Positions 1 through 11,536 of a stretch of DNA of 64,000 nt are shown piece by piece. The notes under the pieces were generated by a model, which saw only the letters and a list, made by a program, of their open reading frames with translations, ran no database searches and was not told the DNA's origin. The first letter of the stretch is position 1. Every line of letters begins with the position of its first letter. The position numbers and the translations under genes were made by a program. The stretch lies in the NCBI GenBank assembly GCA_033296885.1, contig MU863928.1, positions 1-64,000 on the forward strand, given 5' to 3'. Source of the DNA: Triangularia verruculosa. Lineage: Eukaryota > Ascomycota > Sordariomycetes > Sordariales > Podosporaceae.

Positions 1-128
1 TTATTTTTAAAAGGCTAATGGTTTGCGTTATATATATATACCTTTTGCATAACCCCCGAAAAATAAAATAAAACTGCCTGGTCGCTCATTTGTTTTGGTT
101 TTTTTTTTTTATAAAAAACCACCAGGTT

Positions 129-146
129 CCCCCCCCCCCCCCCCCC
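129..146. repeat. poly-C run next to poly-T run
   Basis: A run of about 18 C follows a T-rich stretch (roughly 104-113). It lies just past the stop codon of the minus-strand NT-C2 gene, in its presumed 3' untranslated region. Runs of this length often have an uncertain base count in short-read assemblies. Confidence 0.8.
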
Positions 147-156
147 TCTGACTTGA

Positions 157-1932
157 TTAATTAACAGCCACGCTGGTCGAATCCCCATTCCCCGGCACCG
201 TCCACGCCACCAAATCATCTCTCTCGTCCATCTCGTCGACCTCCTTGCCCCTCTTGAAATACCCAAACCCCCTCGTCCTCTCCCGATCGTGGTGGTCGCT
301 GCCCCCGCTGTCCTTCCCGTTGTTGCTGAACCCGCCCACGCTGCTCCCCACGGTGACGACACTGCTGCTCCTGCTCCTCAGCCCGCCCGCGTGCGTGATC
401 TTGGATTCGTCCCGCCTGTGCTGCGGCATGGGCTGTCCCAAGTCTCTGTGGGATGTTCCGCCGCGGCCAGAGGAGATGGCGAGGCCGATGCCGCGGCTGG
501 ATTCCCGGTTTAGATCTGGCTGTTGATCTTGCTGCTGCTGCTGGTGTTGAGCCAAGACGGTGCTGCGATCGCTTGACCCGCTTCGGTGGCGGAGGTGGTG
601 GTGTCTGAATCGATGTAGATCGCGAGGGCGAAGGGTGGAGGTCATGTCACCTGGGGGACTGGAGCTCTCCTCGTCGTCGGTTTCATCGGTTGGGTTGCTG
701 GATTCGTGGCGGAAGGAAGGGAGGAGGCGGTTGGTTCCCTGGGAGGAGTTGTTTGTCCCGCTGCTGCGGCCCGAGAGGACGGTTTGGTGTCTTGTGTGGC
801 CTCGGCCGTTGGGGGCTTTGGAGGCTCGTCGGAAGCCGTCGCCGCCGGCAAAGATGTCCTCGATGCACTCGTCTGCGGGGAGCTCGCCCGGTTGGCTGGC
901 CCAGCTGGCGGCTAGGGCGCGGCGGTACATATCCTGGGCTTCAAACACGTCGCGAGATTTTCCAACGAGGGAGGATGGGATGTGGCCGGTGGAGTTGTTG
1001 CTTACATCGACTGGTTCGAGGGCTTCGCCGGCGACGAAACCGGCGATGCCGCCAAAGACGGGGGCGGATTTGGGGGGTGGTGCCGAGTAGTTCCTGTCGC
1101 CGTCGACTTGGATCATGAGGATGCTGATTTTGAGGGTCGAGTTGATTTTGGACTCCTGCATGAGGTAGCGGCGGAGGACGCCGTCTCGGACCTCGGACAT
1201 GGGACTGCTGGTGTTGCTGTCATCTTCGGGTTCCGAGGCGTGGGACGAGCGAGGGCTGCCGTCGAGGACTTCGGGGACAGTGGTGTTGCTAAGGGAGCTG
1301 CGTTTGCGACGATGGCTGCTGGCTGCTGATTTGAGGTCCCTGGCTGGGGAGGCGAGGATGTCCCTTAGGCTCGGACCCCCTGGGAGGGATACATCCCGAA
1401 GGATAGCTTCACTTTCTTCCACGAACTCGCTCAGGTTGAGGCGAACCACGCCGAGACTAATCTTCTCATCCCGACCGCTTGCGCTGAGGATGCCCGGCCC
1501 GCTAAATTCCTGAAGCACCTCGAACTCAATGGGACATTCCACCAGATTGCTATTCCGGTCAATGGCAATGCGAACTGAGAAGACCCTAGAGTAGTTATAG
1601 TCTACTCGATGGTTTTGGATGGGACATTTTTGTGTCCGTCCTCGTTGCTCACTATGTATGCTGTGTGGGAGATGCCACTTGATCAACGACACTCCCGACA
1701 CAAGTGGCACATTATTGAGGTCATAAACCTGATGACAGTAAGCCAACTGCTTACTCATAGTCGAAGATGGATGAGACTTACCTTGAGATGTACCTCGAAC
1801 CTGGGCTGTGGAGAAAGGGGTGATGTTAGCAGTCCCATTGTCTCACCTTACTCGTAACCTTGACCGTGCAACAGAAATGATTGATGGTTGACATACTTTT
1901 CGACCTTTGCTAACTATTGGGAAGATGCGCAT
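157..1932 (-). CDS. NT-type C2 domain protein (EEIG1/EHBP1 N-terminal family)
   Basis: Three exons on the minus strand: 1932-1897, 1805-1782 and 1728-157, giving 543 aa. The first exon encodes MRIFPIVSKGRK and the second, only 24 nt, encodes PRFEVHLK. Both introns (91 and 53 nt) have GT..AG ends, and the joined N-terminus reads straight into VYDLNNVPLVSG, the hallmark of the NT-type C2 domain. The domain covers about residues 1-110 and continues with IKWHLPHS, CPIEFEVLQEF and LGVVRLNLSEFVEES. A second conserved stretch near 195-240 contains RRYLMQ, KINSTLKI and MIQVDGDRNY. The remainder is Ser/Arg-rich and probably disordered, with a short polyQ. NT-C2 domains are thought to bind membranes and act in actin or endocytic organisation; the role here is inferred from the family. 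An ATG-less reading frame also runs through intron 2, so a single-exon call starting near 1758 would be wrong. Confidence 0.88.
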
Positions 1933-3073
1933 GTCAGCTGTCTGGAACCGTTATGGTTGAGTGACGTAAAGTATGGCCGTCGGGTCAAGGAAGATAGAGT
2001 TAAGGTTGGTGCACGGTGGTGGGTAGGAGTAGGTGTAAAGACGTTGAGATGGTGAGACTCGTGTACTTTGGTAGGGTGGTGGTGATGGAGCAACAAAAGT
2101 GGATTGTGCCGAACGCAGGACAATGAACAATGAGGTGTAAAATTCCAGTGCAACCAAACGGGCTGAAGAGGCTGGAGGCAAGGGAGGTGGACTAAGTTAA
2201 AAGATGGAGGACGAGAGAGAGAGAGAGAAAAAAAAGAAGGAAATGCTAGTCATGCTTACTTAGGGATGCCATGACTTGTCACTAGCACAGATTATGTATG
2301 TAGTAGCCTATGGATTTGATTGATGCACATGAGACGAGCTACGGCTTCATTTCTCTCAGCGAGTGTCAGACCCGGATCTTTGCTGGTCGAAACCAGAGGC
2401 TGACGTCGAGGCGCGACAGTTCCCGGTTCGGTGACTTTCTTCCAGATTGAGACTATAAAATGCCGTATATCAGCTTATCGCCCGCGGCATTTATCTCTTA
2501 GTGCCGTAGCACGGGAGGTGCCAAACAAGGCAAGGGGAGGTATCGTTGGACTGGACATGAACATGTAAGGTGTCGTCGGAGCCACGGAGACCGCGGAACA
2601 TTCGGCTTAATCTCAATGGAACGTCTCTGGAAACGCGGCTACAGGGACTTTGCGTGTGTTCACTCACCTGGCTCGTCGGTTGAAACCTATGATGGCCTCA
2701 GACGCGTCAGCGTGTTCAGTGCCAGGAACTGAAAAGCTTCTAAAAGATCGTTGGATCACACCAGACTTCGTTGCTGAAACTTGCTTGGTCGTTGTCCAGT
2801 GGTGCCAATGCTCTGGTGGACCATTGGCATGGATGTTTCCCCTGTCAGGGAACGGCCGGGGGTGGGCCTTTTTGGGAGGGGCACGCCAAGTCGTTCTGGG
2901 CCTAGTGCAGGGAATCATCTGATAAGATAAGAGCTCCAAAATTCAAGGTTCAAAGTTAACAGTGACGCTCATTTCCACAACAGACAACCTCAACGACATC
3001 TTTAGCTATTGGGACTTGAGCCGGCTGGAGGGCCCTCACGACGAATCCAGAATTGCAAAACCCACATTCAAAC
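1933..3073. other. Shared divergent promoter region, NT-C2 gene / pop1
   Basis: This 1.1-kb space lies between the start codons of the minus-strand NT-C2 gene and plus-strand pop1. It contains a (GA)8 run followed by A's at about 2213-2235. I see no convincing gene in it. Its short open frames lack recognisable content. Both promoters must lie here. Confidence 0.6.
2213..2235. repeat. (GA)8 microsatellite followed by A-run
   Basis: A simple GA repeat followed by A's in the divergent promoter of the NT-C2 gene and pop1. Comparable GA runs occur at about 26864-26883 and 31835-31853, all in non-coding DNA. Confidence 0.85.
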
Positions 3074-5824
3074 ATGATGAAGCGAAAGGATCCCCCAGGA
3101 GGGGCCAAAGACGCACAGGGACGCCCACCAAATACGCGGAATAACAAGCGCGTCAAGGTTCAAGATGCCCGCAACATTCGCACGCAGCCCTCCGATGCTG
3201 CCCTCGAGGACGGCAAGCTCGACCTCAACAAGTTCCTCAGTGCCCGCGAGTTCGAAATTAGAGCTCTCGAGAAGAGCATGGCAAAATGCAAAGCAGTCAA
3301 TGCTACCCGAGTCTTTCAAATGGTGCCCCGCGTGATGCGGCGTAGGACAGCAAGCCATAATGCGAAAAGAGTGCCAAAGAGGCTGCAGGTGCAAGCGAGG
3401 AAGGAGATGTTGGAGGATAACACGCCAACAGTCGAATCTAGGAAACGAAAGCCCCGCACGACCCGAGCCCGAATACGCGCCGAGACTATGAAGAAGTTGC
3501 GATACCTAGCGGACAAGAAGAAAAAGAAGACCAAGAAGGCAGACGATGGAACAGTGGAGGAGTCGCAACCAAAAGGGAAGGGGGTAATAACGACGAGAGC
3601 CCCACGACCAAAGATACGGCGGAATATGCTGAACGAGCCACCGAAGGCCGACTCCAAATTCAGAAAGAGACAAATCCACAAGACGTGGCTACCGACACAT
3701 TTATGGCACGCGAAACGGGCGACCATGACGACGCCAAATAGCCCTCTCTGGAGATTCGCCATTCCTCTCACATCAACCGCCAAGTCTTACCGGCCAACAC
3801 ATCGGGCTTCTGGCCAAAAGGGGGCCGTCGCATGGGACGTGAGTTACATGAGCACAATAGGAGTTTATGGCACGTCGGATGGTATTGAGCGTGTGCTTCG
3901 GTCCTTGGGTCTAGTACAAGAAGGCCTTTGGAACGCGAGGGGGAAGAAATGGAGGGCTGGTGTTCGGAAGTGGACAGGTATCTTGAGCAGCCAACATAAG
4001 AATGGAAGACGTGATATCGGCCCCGCCACGGTCGTTTGGAATCCGGAGCCACCTGAACCAAGTTCGGATGAGGTGGAGACGTCGTCAAGCCGCCCTAAGA
4101 AGTCACAAAGGCAGATTCTCGTTCGTACCCACCCATCCTGCTTTCTCGAGCTATTTGAGGAGCTGGTGAAACTTGCAAAGGGGCAAAAGCCCCAGCTTTA
4201 TGTGGAGGACCTACGATTTGAGATTGGCAGCATCGAGTTAATTGGGCCAGGCTCCACCGAAGCATTATTAGGCATTCTCGAACCATTCCACGAAACCCCA
4301 GAAACAGCCGAATGTCATGCCAGTGTTTTCCGATCCCTTGCCGGAGTTACAAACCCAGCATCTCTGCCCAAGGATGCAATTCTTGCCTTTTCCGCCAAGG
4401 ACCCGCGCTTGGCTTACCCTCCAAAGCGAACTCAGATTCCCGATGGAGGTGAGCAGACGCTTCTCAAGACGCTTATCGAATGGCCGGTCGAAGAGAACTT
4501 GAAGCCGTACAGCATTTTCGACCGAGAGAGCCGTTATCAGGCGTCGAGAATACCATCACAGAAGTCAGTCAACCGCCGGAAAGGTGCGAATGCTCCTGGA
4601 GAGCCTATCAAGGTTACAGCTGCGGACCCCCCAATTCCTATCTTGTTACTAGCGTCGAGGCCTGCCACCGACGGACAGGCTCAAGGTACGTGGACAATGC
4701 TTGCTCCATGGAAATGTATCCAGGCCATCTGGTACTGTTTGATGCATTATCCACTCACCACAGGCGGCAATCCTCGATTAGGAGGACTGGAAGAGCAGAG
4801 GCAGATCGCTTTTGAACACGGTACGCCTTGGTTTCCGGGTGATTTTCCGGCAACAAATGCCGGCATGAACTGGGAGCTTGAGCAGCGAGCCAAGAGAAGA
4901 TCCGATTGGGATCGGCGGCCAAAGAGCAAGAGATTGGAGTGGAAGTCACTTGATCTCGGTGCTGGTCGAAAGGGCGAGATCGGAGATGGCTTGGCCTGCG
5001 ACTTTGAGCACCTGCTCGGACTGCCAAAATCTGAGGCTCCCCGAACCCAGGAGAGATCTGACGCAGTGCCGATCCCGGATCCTGCCGCGGAAGCGATGGT
5101 CCTGGACCCCCCTCCCGAGCGGGTGGAGAGCGGGGGAACGCAAGGGCCGTCTCAATCTCCGCTGTCGAGTATTGAGACGATCAGCCTGGTGACGAAGTCG
5201 GCGTTTAACGCTTTGGTCAAGTCAGCAGATGCCGAGCAGCCGCCGGCGGGATCGATTGTCACTGTCAATATGGAGTTTATCACAAGAGGTGTCGCCAAAC
5301 CTTGTGCGAGGATCTACCGGCTGCCGAGTAAGCCGAAGGTCAACGTGGTCTCGTCTACAGACGCCGAGGTCCCGGCTACGCCTGAGATTTCCTCTTCTGG
5401 TCTACCAACTGATTTGAGAGAGCAATGGCTTGCGAAAGTACCGTCGCAGGCATCCGGTAACAACAACACTAGCAGGAAGGGACGATCAGGTGCCCCACGT
5501 ATGCCTGCTGGTGTGGATATGGAGACGCGCAAGAAAACGCTGGCCCAATCCCTCTTGACGACAGAGCTCCCTTACCCCAGGCCTGCTGCCAACCAAGTGG
5601 ATATTGGGGGTCATCCGCTGTGTCCCAACGAGGACGACCTGATTGGGTTTGTGACGACGGGAGCGTTCAGCCTCAGCGAGGGCAGGGCTACAGCGATTGG
5701 GTCAATCTCTGCTGGGAGGGCGCTCGAGACCTTGCGGGACACGGGTGTCCGGGAGGGGAAATTCTGCATTGTGCGCAACGCGGGAGAGAGTGTGGGTTGG
5801 CTGGCGCGGTGGGAGCTAGTTTGA
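3074..5824 (+). CDS. pop1: Ribonuclease P/MRP protein subunit POP1
   Basis: Intronless, 916 aa from ATG 3074, followed immediately by a second ATG. The frame is open a few codons further upstream, but only from a TTG. The N-terminal POP1 domain begins near residue 48 with LDLNKFLSAREFEIRALEKSM and continues through RVFQMVPRVMRRRTASHN, a very conserved basic segment, to about residue 230 (THLWHAKRATM). The POPLD domain spans about 518-610, with PIPILLL, WKCIQAIWYCLMHYP, LGGLEEQRQIAFEHG and FPGDFPATNAG. The C-terminus keeps the typical IGSISAGRALE and GWLARWELV endings. POP1 is the largest protein of nuclear RNase P and RNase MRP, needed for tRNA 5' processing and rRNA maturation. The linker at about 660-720 and the Lys-rich segment near 140-185 look disordered. 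Confidence 0.97.
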   Translation: MMKRKDPPGGAKDAQGRPPNTRNNKRVKVQDARNIRTQPSDAALEDGKLDLNKFLSAREFEIRALEKSMAKCKAVNATRVFQMVPRVMRRRTASHNAKRVPKRLQVQARKEMLEDNTPTVESRKRKPRTTRARIRAETMKKLRYLADKKKKKTKKADDGTVEESQPKGKGVITTRAPRPKIRRNMLNEPPKADSKFRKRQIHKTWLPTHLWHAKRATMTTPNSPLWRFAIPLTSTAKSYRPTHRASGQKGAVAWDVSYMSTIGVYGTSDGIERVLRSLGLVQEGLWNARGKKWRAGVRKWTGILSSQHKNGRRDIGPATVVWNPEPPEPSSDEVETSSSRPKKSQRQILVRTHPSCFLELFEELVKLAKGQKPQLYVEDLRFEIGSIELIGPGSTEALLGILEPFHETPETAECHASVFRSLAGVTNPASLPKDAILAFSAKDPRLAYPPKRTQIPDGGEQTLLKTLIEWPVEENLKPYSIFDRESRYQASRIPSQKSVNRRKGANAPGEPIKVTAADPPIPILLLASRPATDGQAQGTWTMLAPWKCIQAIWYCLMHYPLTTGGNPRLGGLEEQRQIAFEHGTPWFPGDFPATNAGMNWELEQRAKRRSDWDRRPKSKRLEWKSLDLGAGRKGEIGDGLACDFEHLLGLPKSEAPRTQERSDAVPIPDPAAEAMVLDPPPERVESGGTQGPSQSPLSSIETISLVTKSAFNALVKSADAEQPPAGSIVTVNMEFITRGVAKPCARIYRLPSKPKVNVVSSTDAEVPATPEISSSGLPTDLREQWLAKVPSQASGNNNTSRKGRSGAPRMPAGVDMETRKKTLAQSLLTTELPYPRPAANQVDIGGHPLCPNEDDLIGFVTTGAFSLSEGRATAIGSISAGRALETLRDTGVREGKFCIVRNAGESVGWLARWELV

Positions 5825-7748
5825 AGACGCCTCCATCCGAATATCGAATATCACGATAAAGAATACTACCTAGTGTTTAAACATGGGATTCTCTTGAAAT
5901 ACAATGTTGGAGCGGAAGTGTGATCACTTTGTAAGGGGGGCTGAAAGCTCAGTTGCTTCTGATGCTAGCCACAGCTAGCAAGCAAGGCATTAGATGGCGT
6001 GCATTCGCCAGCTCTCTCACCACCCCCTTGAAGCTTTTTGCAAGCAGGGATGATCCCGAGAAGGTGAGACCTGCAGCGGACGACCTCGATTGGACTAACA
6101 CTTACAGGCGGTAAGGTTTTATTCGGGTTCGGGAGGTCAGTCCAAAATCGACATCTGATGGACAAGGAAATGTGATTGGGTTTTTGGAGTTGGTCACCCA
6201 ATCACTTTGATAATGGAGAGGGCAGATGATCACAATCAGGTTGTGGCTGATTTGTTAGGTGGGGGAAGAGCGAGCAGCCCGACTCGCAAGACATTACAGG
6301 AGGCACTTTGTCACACGATGGGATCGTTAGGCCTCTGTCGAGATATTTCATACACCGCTCCAGAAACTGGGATGAAGAGGAAAGAGGAAGGCAATCCCGA
6401 TACATGGACCGGCCTAGAATGGAATGCAGCATCTCGCCTTTGTGTGAGCTGTCGTGTGGTTTTCGGCTGGAGCTGCCAAGTTTCGGGGGGCCGCGGGAGA
6501 CGGAGCGAAAAGAAAAGAGTCTCAGTCTCCTCGTTGAGGGTTGAGTGGCTCACCGGATGCAAGAGCGTCGAATGTGGCTTGATAACTCGCAGGCTTTTTG
6601 CGGAGGTGGGTAGTTGATCGGCGAAGAGCTTGTCTGAACGTGAGGCACAGCTGGGATGTCTCAACCGGCCGCGCTTGGTCAGACATTATGTGAGAGGGGT
6701 TCTGTTGTCTCTCGGTAGAATTTTATATTTTAATGATCAAGATGGTACAGAGACGACGTTGTGATATTGATATTGGATGGTGGTGATGGAAAGGGGGCTT
6801 CAAAGAAACCGTTCCCATCTACGTACACTACTCTTCGGCCGGGCCAGCCGACGGTTGAGGACGCCGGCGAGGGGCGCAACGTCGACTCCGCACATCGAAA
6901 TGCTTGGGTCCCAAAGTTGGCTGGCTACACTGTGTGGCTACCTGGCATACCAAGTGCCCGGTTGGATGCTTGGGTCGCCTCCATGCTGCTGCATCTCCTT
7001 ATGCATATGACCTCAGATGATTTGATTACATGTGCCTAGACTCCATGACTAGTTACTGAGAAGGAGAGGCTCCAAAACTGCTGAGCTGGCTGATGGGGCT
7101 TTTTCTACTTTGTCCTCTCCAGCAATGGGAGATATTGGGAAATTTCTGACTGAGATCGTACGAGGTATCTGAGCTCATGGGCAGAGAGCCCAGGACAAGG
7201 CCTTGTCGCTGCGTAAGGTCAAATCAGCGGCCCGGAATCTAAAGCGACCCGTCCAGAGCCTATCACATTCGAGGGCACACCCGCGACCCCCAAGCAGCTG
7301 GACGGGACTCTTTCATGGCTTGTCATCCCGCCCGCAGGCACAGCCATTTCCTGCAAGTTGCACAACAACATCTCACTCCCAAACATTGCTCTCTTTTCCG
7401 CCCAAGCAGGAGCAGCAAAGCAATTGTCTCCATCGCCCCAAGCTCTCGGGCCGTGCCCGTGCGGATAGACAACACCTCTGACCTGCCGACTTGGCGCGAT
7501 CGGCCAAGACAGCCCTGTGCCCTTGTCCGGAGCGCCGAATTGCGATTGCGATAACCCCATATTCCACCCCCACCCGACCCTCTCAAGAAGAGGCAGCGCT
7601 TCACACGACCAGCACCATATGGGGACCATTCGAGCGGTCTTTTTTCTGCATGTCATGCCTCGAACACTCCCACAAAATACCGCTTGATCGGACCCCGGGT
7701 TTTTTTGGTGTATATCCCATAATTTTGAATTAGGAGAGAACGGGAGCC
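5825..7748. other. Intergenic region, no gene recognised
   Basis: This 1.9-kb region holds the 3' side of pop1 and the 5' side of the RBR ligase gene. The longest open frames (for example minus 7219-7776 and plus 6207-6617) have low-complexity or arbitrary composition and overlap frames on the other strand. I could not assemble a spliced gene here. Confidence 0.55.
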
Positions 7749-10013
7749 ATGACGATGGCTCTCTCAACCTTGTCACCCATCATTAACCCAAACTCACCTG
7801 TCAGCCCTGTCGGCCCACCCGAGTTAAGCGACGCCGATTATCTCCGCGAGGTCCTCGGGCAACCCAACGGCAGGACAGAACAAGACATCGAGTTGGAACT
7901 TGTTGAGAAAGCGGCGGCCTTGGGGATAGAGCTGCCGATAGAAGGGGCGAGGTTGACGGTTGAGGAGCCCCCACGGAGCAGCGCCGAGGAGGTGTCGGGC
8001 GATACGTTTACGAGGCGGCATGGGAGGACGGTGTCGACGAGCTCGAACGAGACGGTTAACTCTGGGCTTACATCACGCACATCCCGGCATTCGATAGTGC
8101 TGCCGGCGACGTTGACGGAGTCGTCGGCTGCGAGGAGGAGGTCACGGAGTTTGACGTTCTCGCAGTATGAGAAGTATCTGGGGCAGATCGACCCGGCTCT
8201 TGACCAGCCAAAGTTCCTAAGGCCACATCCCGAGAAGACGGAGAGGTCCGTGGGGATACTGGTCAGGTCAGGGACGAGGAAGGGGGTCAAGGATCTTAAA
8301 CGAAGCATCACGAGCAGGTTGAAAAGAAGGAGAGCCACCCCTTCCTCCCGCACCCCCATGTAAGCCGCCCACCTAGACTTTCAAGTTACCACCCCACTAA
8401 CTCCCCGAAACAGTCCCTGCATCTGCTGCCGTGAAGACTTCTCCCGCGAGAACAACACCCTCCAAACCCTCCCCTGCGGGCACACCTACTGTCAAGACTG
8501 CCTAGAGGTGATGATCGCCCAGTCCACCTCGGACGAGTCCAAGATGCCGCCCCGGTGCTGCACCCAGCCCATCCCCACCTCCATCATCAAAAACGTGCTC
8601 CCCCGAGACAAGCAGCAGCTCTTCCTCAAGGCAGTCCAGCAGTACTCCACGCCCTGGGAGAACCGGATCTTCTGCCCAAACACCACCTGCGGGGAGTTTA
8701 TCCCTCCCGCGGCAAAAGTCGATCCTAAACACCCCTTTGAAGCGGTGTGCAAGTACTGCCGCACGAGGGTGTGTGTAATGTGCAAACGCAACGCGCACAG
8801 GTTGGGACAGGACTGTCCGTCCGATAGGGAGCTGGATACGGTGCTGAAAATCGGGGAGAATTCGGGGTGGAGGCGGTGCTATAAGTGCCGGACTCTGGTC
8901 GAGCTCGCGCAGGGATGCACGCACATCACTTGCCGGTGCAAGGCGCAGTTTTGCTACATCTGCGGAGCGGTCTGGGATCCCTGCGTCGGATGCCCCAACT
9001 TTTGCAACGGGGAGGAGGAGTTAGAAAGAAGGAGGATAGCAGAAGAGGCGAGGCTAGCGGAGCTAGAAGCAGAAGAACTCGCGAGGGAGAAGCTGGCGGA
9101 GCAGGAGGAGAGGGAGAGGCAGGAGAGGGAGAGGAGGACGTGGGAGAATGTCGAGTTTAGGATGCTGAGACGGGAACAGGAGGCGGAGATGTGCCGGTTC
9201 AGGCACTTTGAGCAGCGGGCCAAGAACGAGATGAGGGAGAGACAGTCGGGGAGGAAGATGGGGCTGGTGGAGAGGTATGATGAGCTGATGGAGAAGATGA
9301 GGGAGAGACACGCGAAGACGGAGCAGCATCTGGAGGACCGGCAGGTGCTGGCCGAGTTTGAGCTGCTTGCCAGCTTGGAGGAGAAGGAGAAGAAGATTAG
9401 GCTGAAGCTGAGGTACATGGAGGACTACTGCAGCGGTCGACACCGTCCGTCCACCAGCTCACCGAGTACGGATCCAGAAGAAAAAAAGATGCCGAGGAGG
9501 GAGATCACGATGAAGGATAGGGAGCAATTGAGACAGCAGTATTGCGTTAGGGACGGGATGGAGAGGAAGCACCAATCCCAGATTAACGTACTGAGAGAGA
9601 AACAGGCGAAGGCGCTGGAGGAACTGATTGAACGACACGAGAAAGAGATGGACGTGCTGGTTGATAGGCGAGCCGAGGAGATTGAGGATCTGGCGGTTGA
9701 GTTCACCAATGAAGAAGAGGAGTTGACGGCCGTGTTTAGGGAGAGGAGGGCGAAGCTGGAGTGGAAGTGGGAGTTGGAGATGGAGGTTTTGAGGGTGAGG
9801 ATGGAGAGGGAGCTAGGGGTTGGGTTTGTGAGGTTGGGAAGGCCGAAGTGGTCTGAAGAACAACAGATTCAACAGGTGCCGGTTGAAATACCCGAACAGC
9901 AGCAGCAGCAGCAGCAGGAGTATATACTACCTGTTGTGGCGGGGATGGAGAGGATAACGGTTGATGAAGTACAGGTTGGGCCGGAGGAGGCCGAGGTTGG
10001 GATTGCGAAATAG
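7749..10013 (+). CDS. RBR-type E3 ubiquitin ligase with long coiled-coil tail
   Basis: Two exons, 7749-8359 and 8414-10013, with a 54-nt intron. The split codon at the junction precedes PCICCREDF, so splicing is needed to complete RING1. The product is 736 aa. A Ser/Arg-rich N-terminus (1-203) is followed by RING1 at about 206-255 (CICC, LPCGHTYCQDCL), an IBR at about 270-340 (CPNTTCGEF, CKYCRTRVCVMCKR) and RING2 at about 355-395 (CYKCRTLVE, GCTHITCRC, FCYICG). The Cys in GC-T-H (residue 372) occupies the catalytic thioester position of RBR ligases. From about 395 to 660 the protein is a Glu/Arg-rich coiled coil, and near the C-terminus there is a seven-residue polyQ. RBR enzymes transfer ubiquitin through a Cys intermediate; the substrate here is unknown. 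The layout resembles the many fungal RBR/IBR paralogues. Confidence 0.92.
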
Positions 10014-11536
10014 CTACCCCAACTGTGAGACAGACACACATACACCACTTTTCTTTTTTCTTTGGGTTGGAGTTTATCATTATGAAGCCTATTTTTTTGG
10101 GGATGGAGGGAGTACATCAACTATCATCGCCTAGGCGTTATTTTTTTTTCGTCTGTCCTGGTGTTTTTTTTTGTTTTTGTTCAGCTTTTGCGTTCTTTTT
10201 TTTTGGGCATTTACATTGGGAAAATATTCAAGGTGGGGGACTGGAGGGAGGGTATCGATACCACAAGGGATTGGGAGGCACAGGACAGGAAAGAGCAGGC
10301 GTAATGAAAAGGTAGGGGGAGAGGGATAGTGAGTGAGGGAGCTTTTGATGCCTACCTATATCTTTCATGTAAAGAAACATTTTTTTTGGCATATATGGAT
10401 TTTCTTTTGCTGTTTTGGGATGGGTCTTGTTGGGGTGTTGTATGGGTATACAGCTGGCAGAGAATAAGATGATCTACTTTGTGAATTAAGCTGTGCTAGA
10501 CAGCCGAGGCTATACTCTGGTTAGTTCAGGTTTGGTGGTTATCTCTTGGAGTTGTGTCTTCTCGCCTTGGAGCTCAGTTTACCCTGCTTTCCTGGAGTTT
10601 ACTACTGGGCCCTTGGATGGTTGGATACCTCAGTTGGCAGTTCATTTTTTCAAAAGTCTGACTGGAGCTTGGTTTTTTGTTTCTTGCTAGAGTAGATAAC
10701 CATGCTTTTGGCAGTACCAGGAGTCTTGCCGACTTTGATATCCGACACCTGGAGACTGTTAGACAAGTTCCGGCAAGATCATCCAATATAAGCTTGTTCT
10801 AATGCTTTCTAAGGCCACTTTATTAGCAAACCTAATACAGCAGTCATCTGCAAGTATGCGCCCGGTCTCGATTCAAGTACAGGCCACCATATTTCTGGCA
10901 ATCGTTCTTCTCAGCCGCAAAACCCCTATTTACAACATGGAAAAATCAAGAATTCAGGGGTGGTGTCGTTGAGAAAAGAGCAGGCACCAGAATACAACTA
11001 CAGACATAAACACGCCTCACATCACTCTTGAATTCAAGTTTTTCTGTTCATCAGCATGACTTTACCAGTCCCAGACAGCCCACGACTAGCAACAGTTATA
11101 GTGCTCATTCAACCACACAACCAATCACACACGTATGCTGAAATCCAGACCTATACCACATCCTCTCCCTATGTCCATAAATTGCCTTGCTCAACCCTTT
11201 GCTACATCTTGACAATCCAACCCCAGCCCGATTCTGACTCCTTCCGAAACGCCCTCCCGTTCCAAATGTGTATATATAGCGGTAACCGACAAACCAATGC
11301 CAAACCCCTCAGCGATTCCGTCACGCCTCCCACCAACCATCTCTTCATCAATTCCCGATTTACTCCTCAGAAACGCCATTCATAAATCAAATAAAAGTTG
11401 CCCAGCTAGAACATTTGCGTACCTCAAACGTCGGGGGGAAGGAACAAAAGCAAAAACAAGTGGTATCCTCAACCTTACCCCAAAACACAACATACATCCC
11501 CTACAAGACCCCCCAAAAAACCCGAAAAAAAAGGAA
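10014..11536. other. Convergent 3' region between RBR ligase and PKA genes
   Basis: This 1.5-kb space separates two genes that converge on it. The first 400 nt contain several T8-T10 tracts, consistent with 3' untranslated and termination sequence of the RBR gene. No coding feature is recognised. Confidence 0.55.

Noticed and set aside
560..1090. 176-aa plus-strand open frame
   Set aside because: It lies antisense to the confirmed NT-C2 coding exon, has Arg/Trp-rich shadow composition and no recognisable motif.
7219..7776. 185-aa minus-strand open frame upstream of the RBR gene
   Set aside because: It overlaps the RBR start codon and promoter, composition is arbitrary and no domain is visible.
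8954..9443. Ser-rich and Leu-rich minus-strand frames
   Set aside because: These are antisense images of the Glu/Arg coiled-coil coding region of the RBR ligase.
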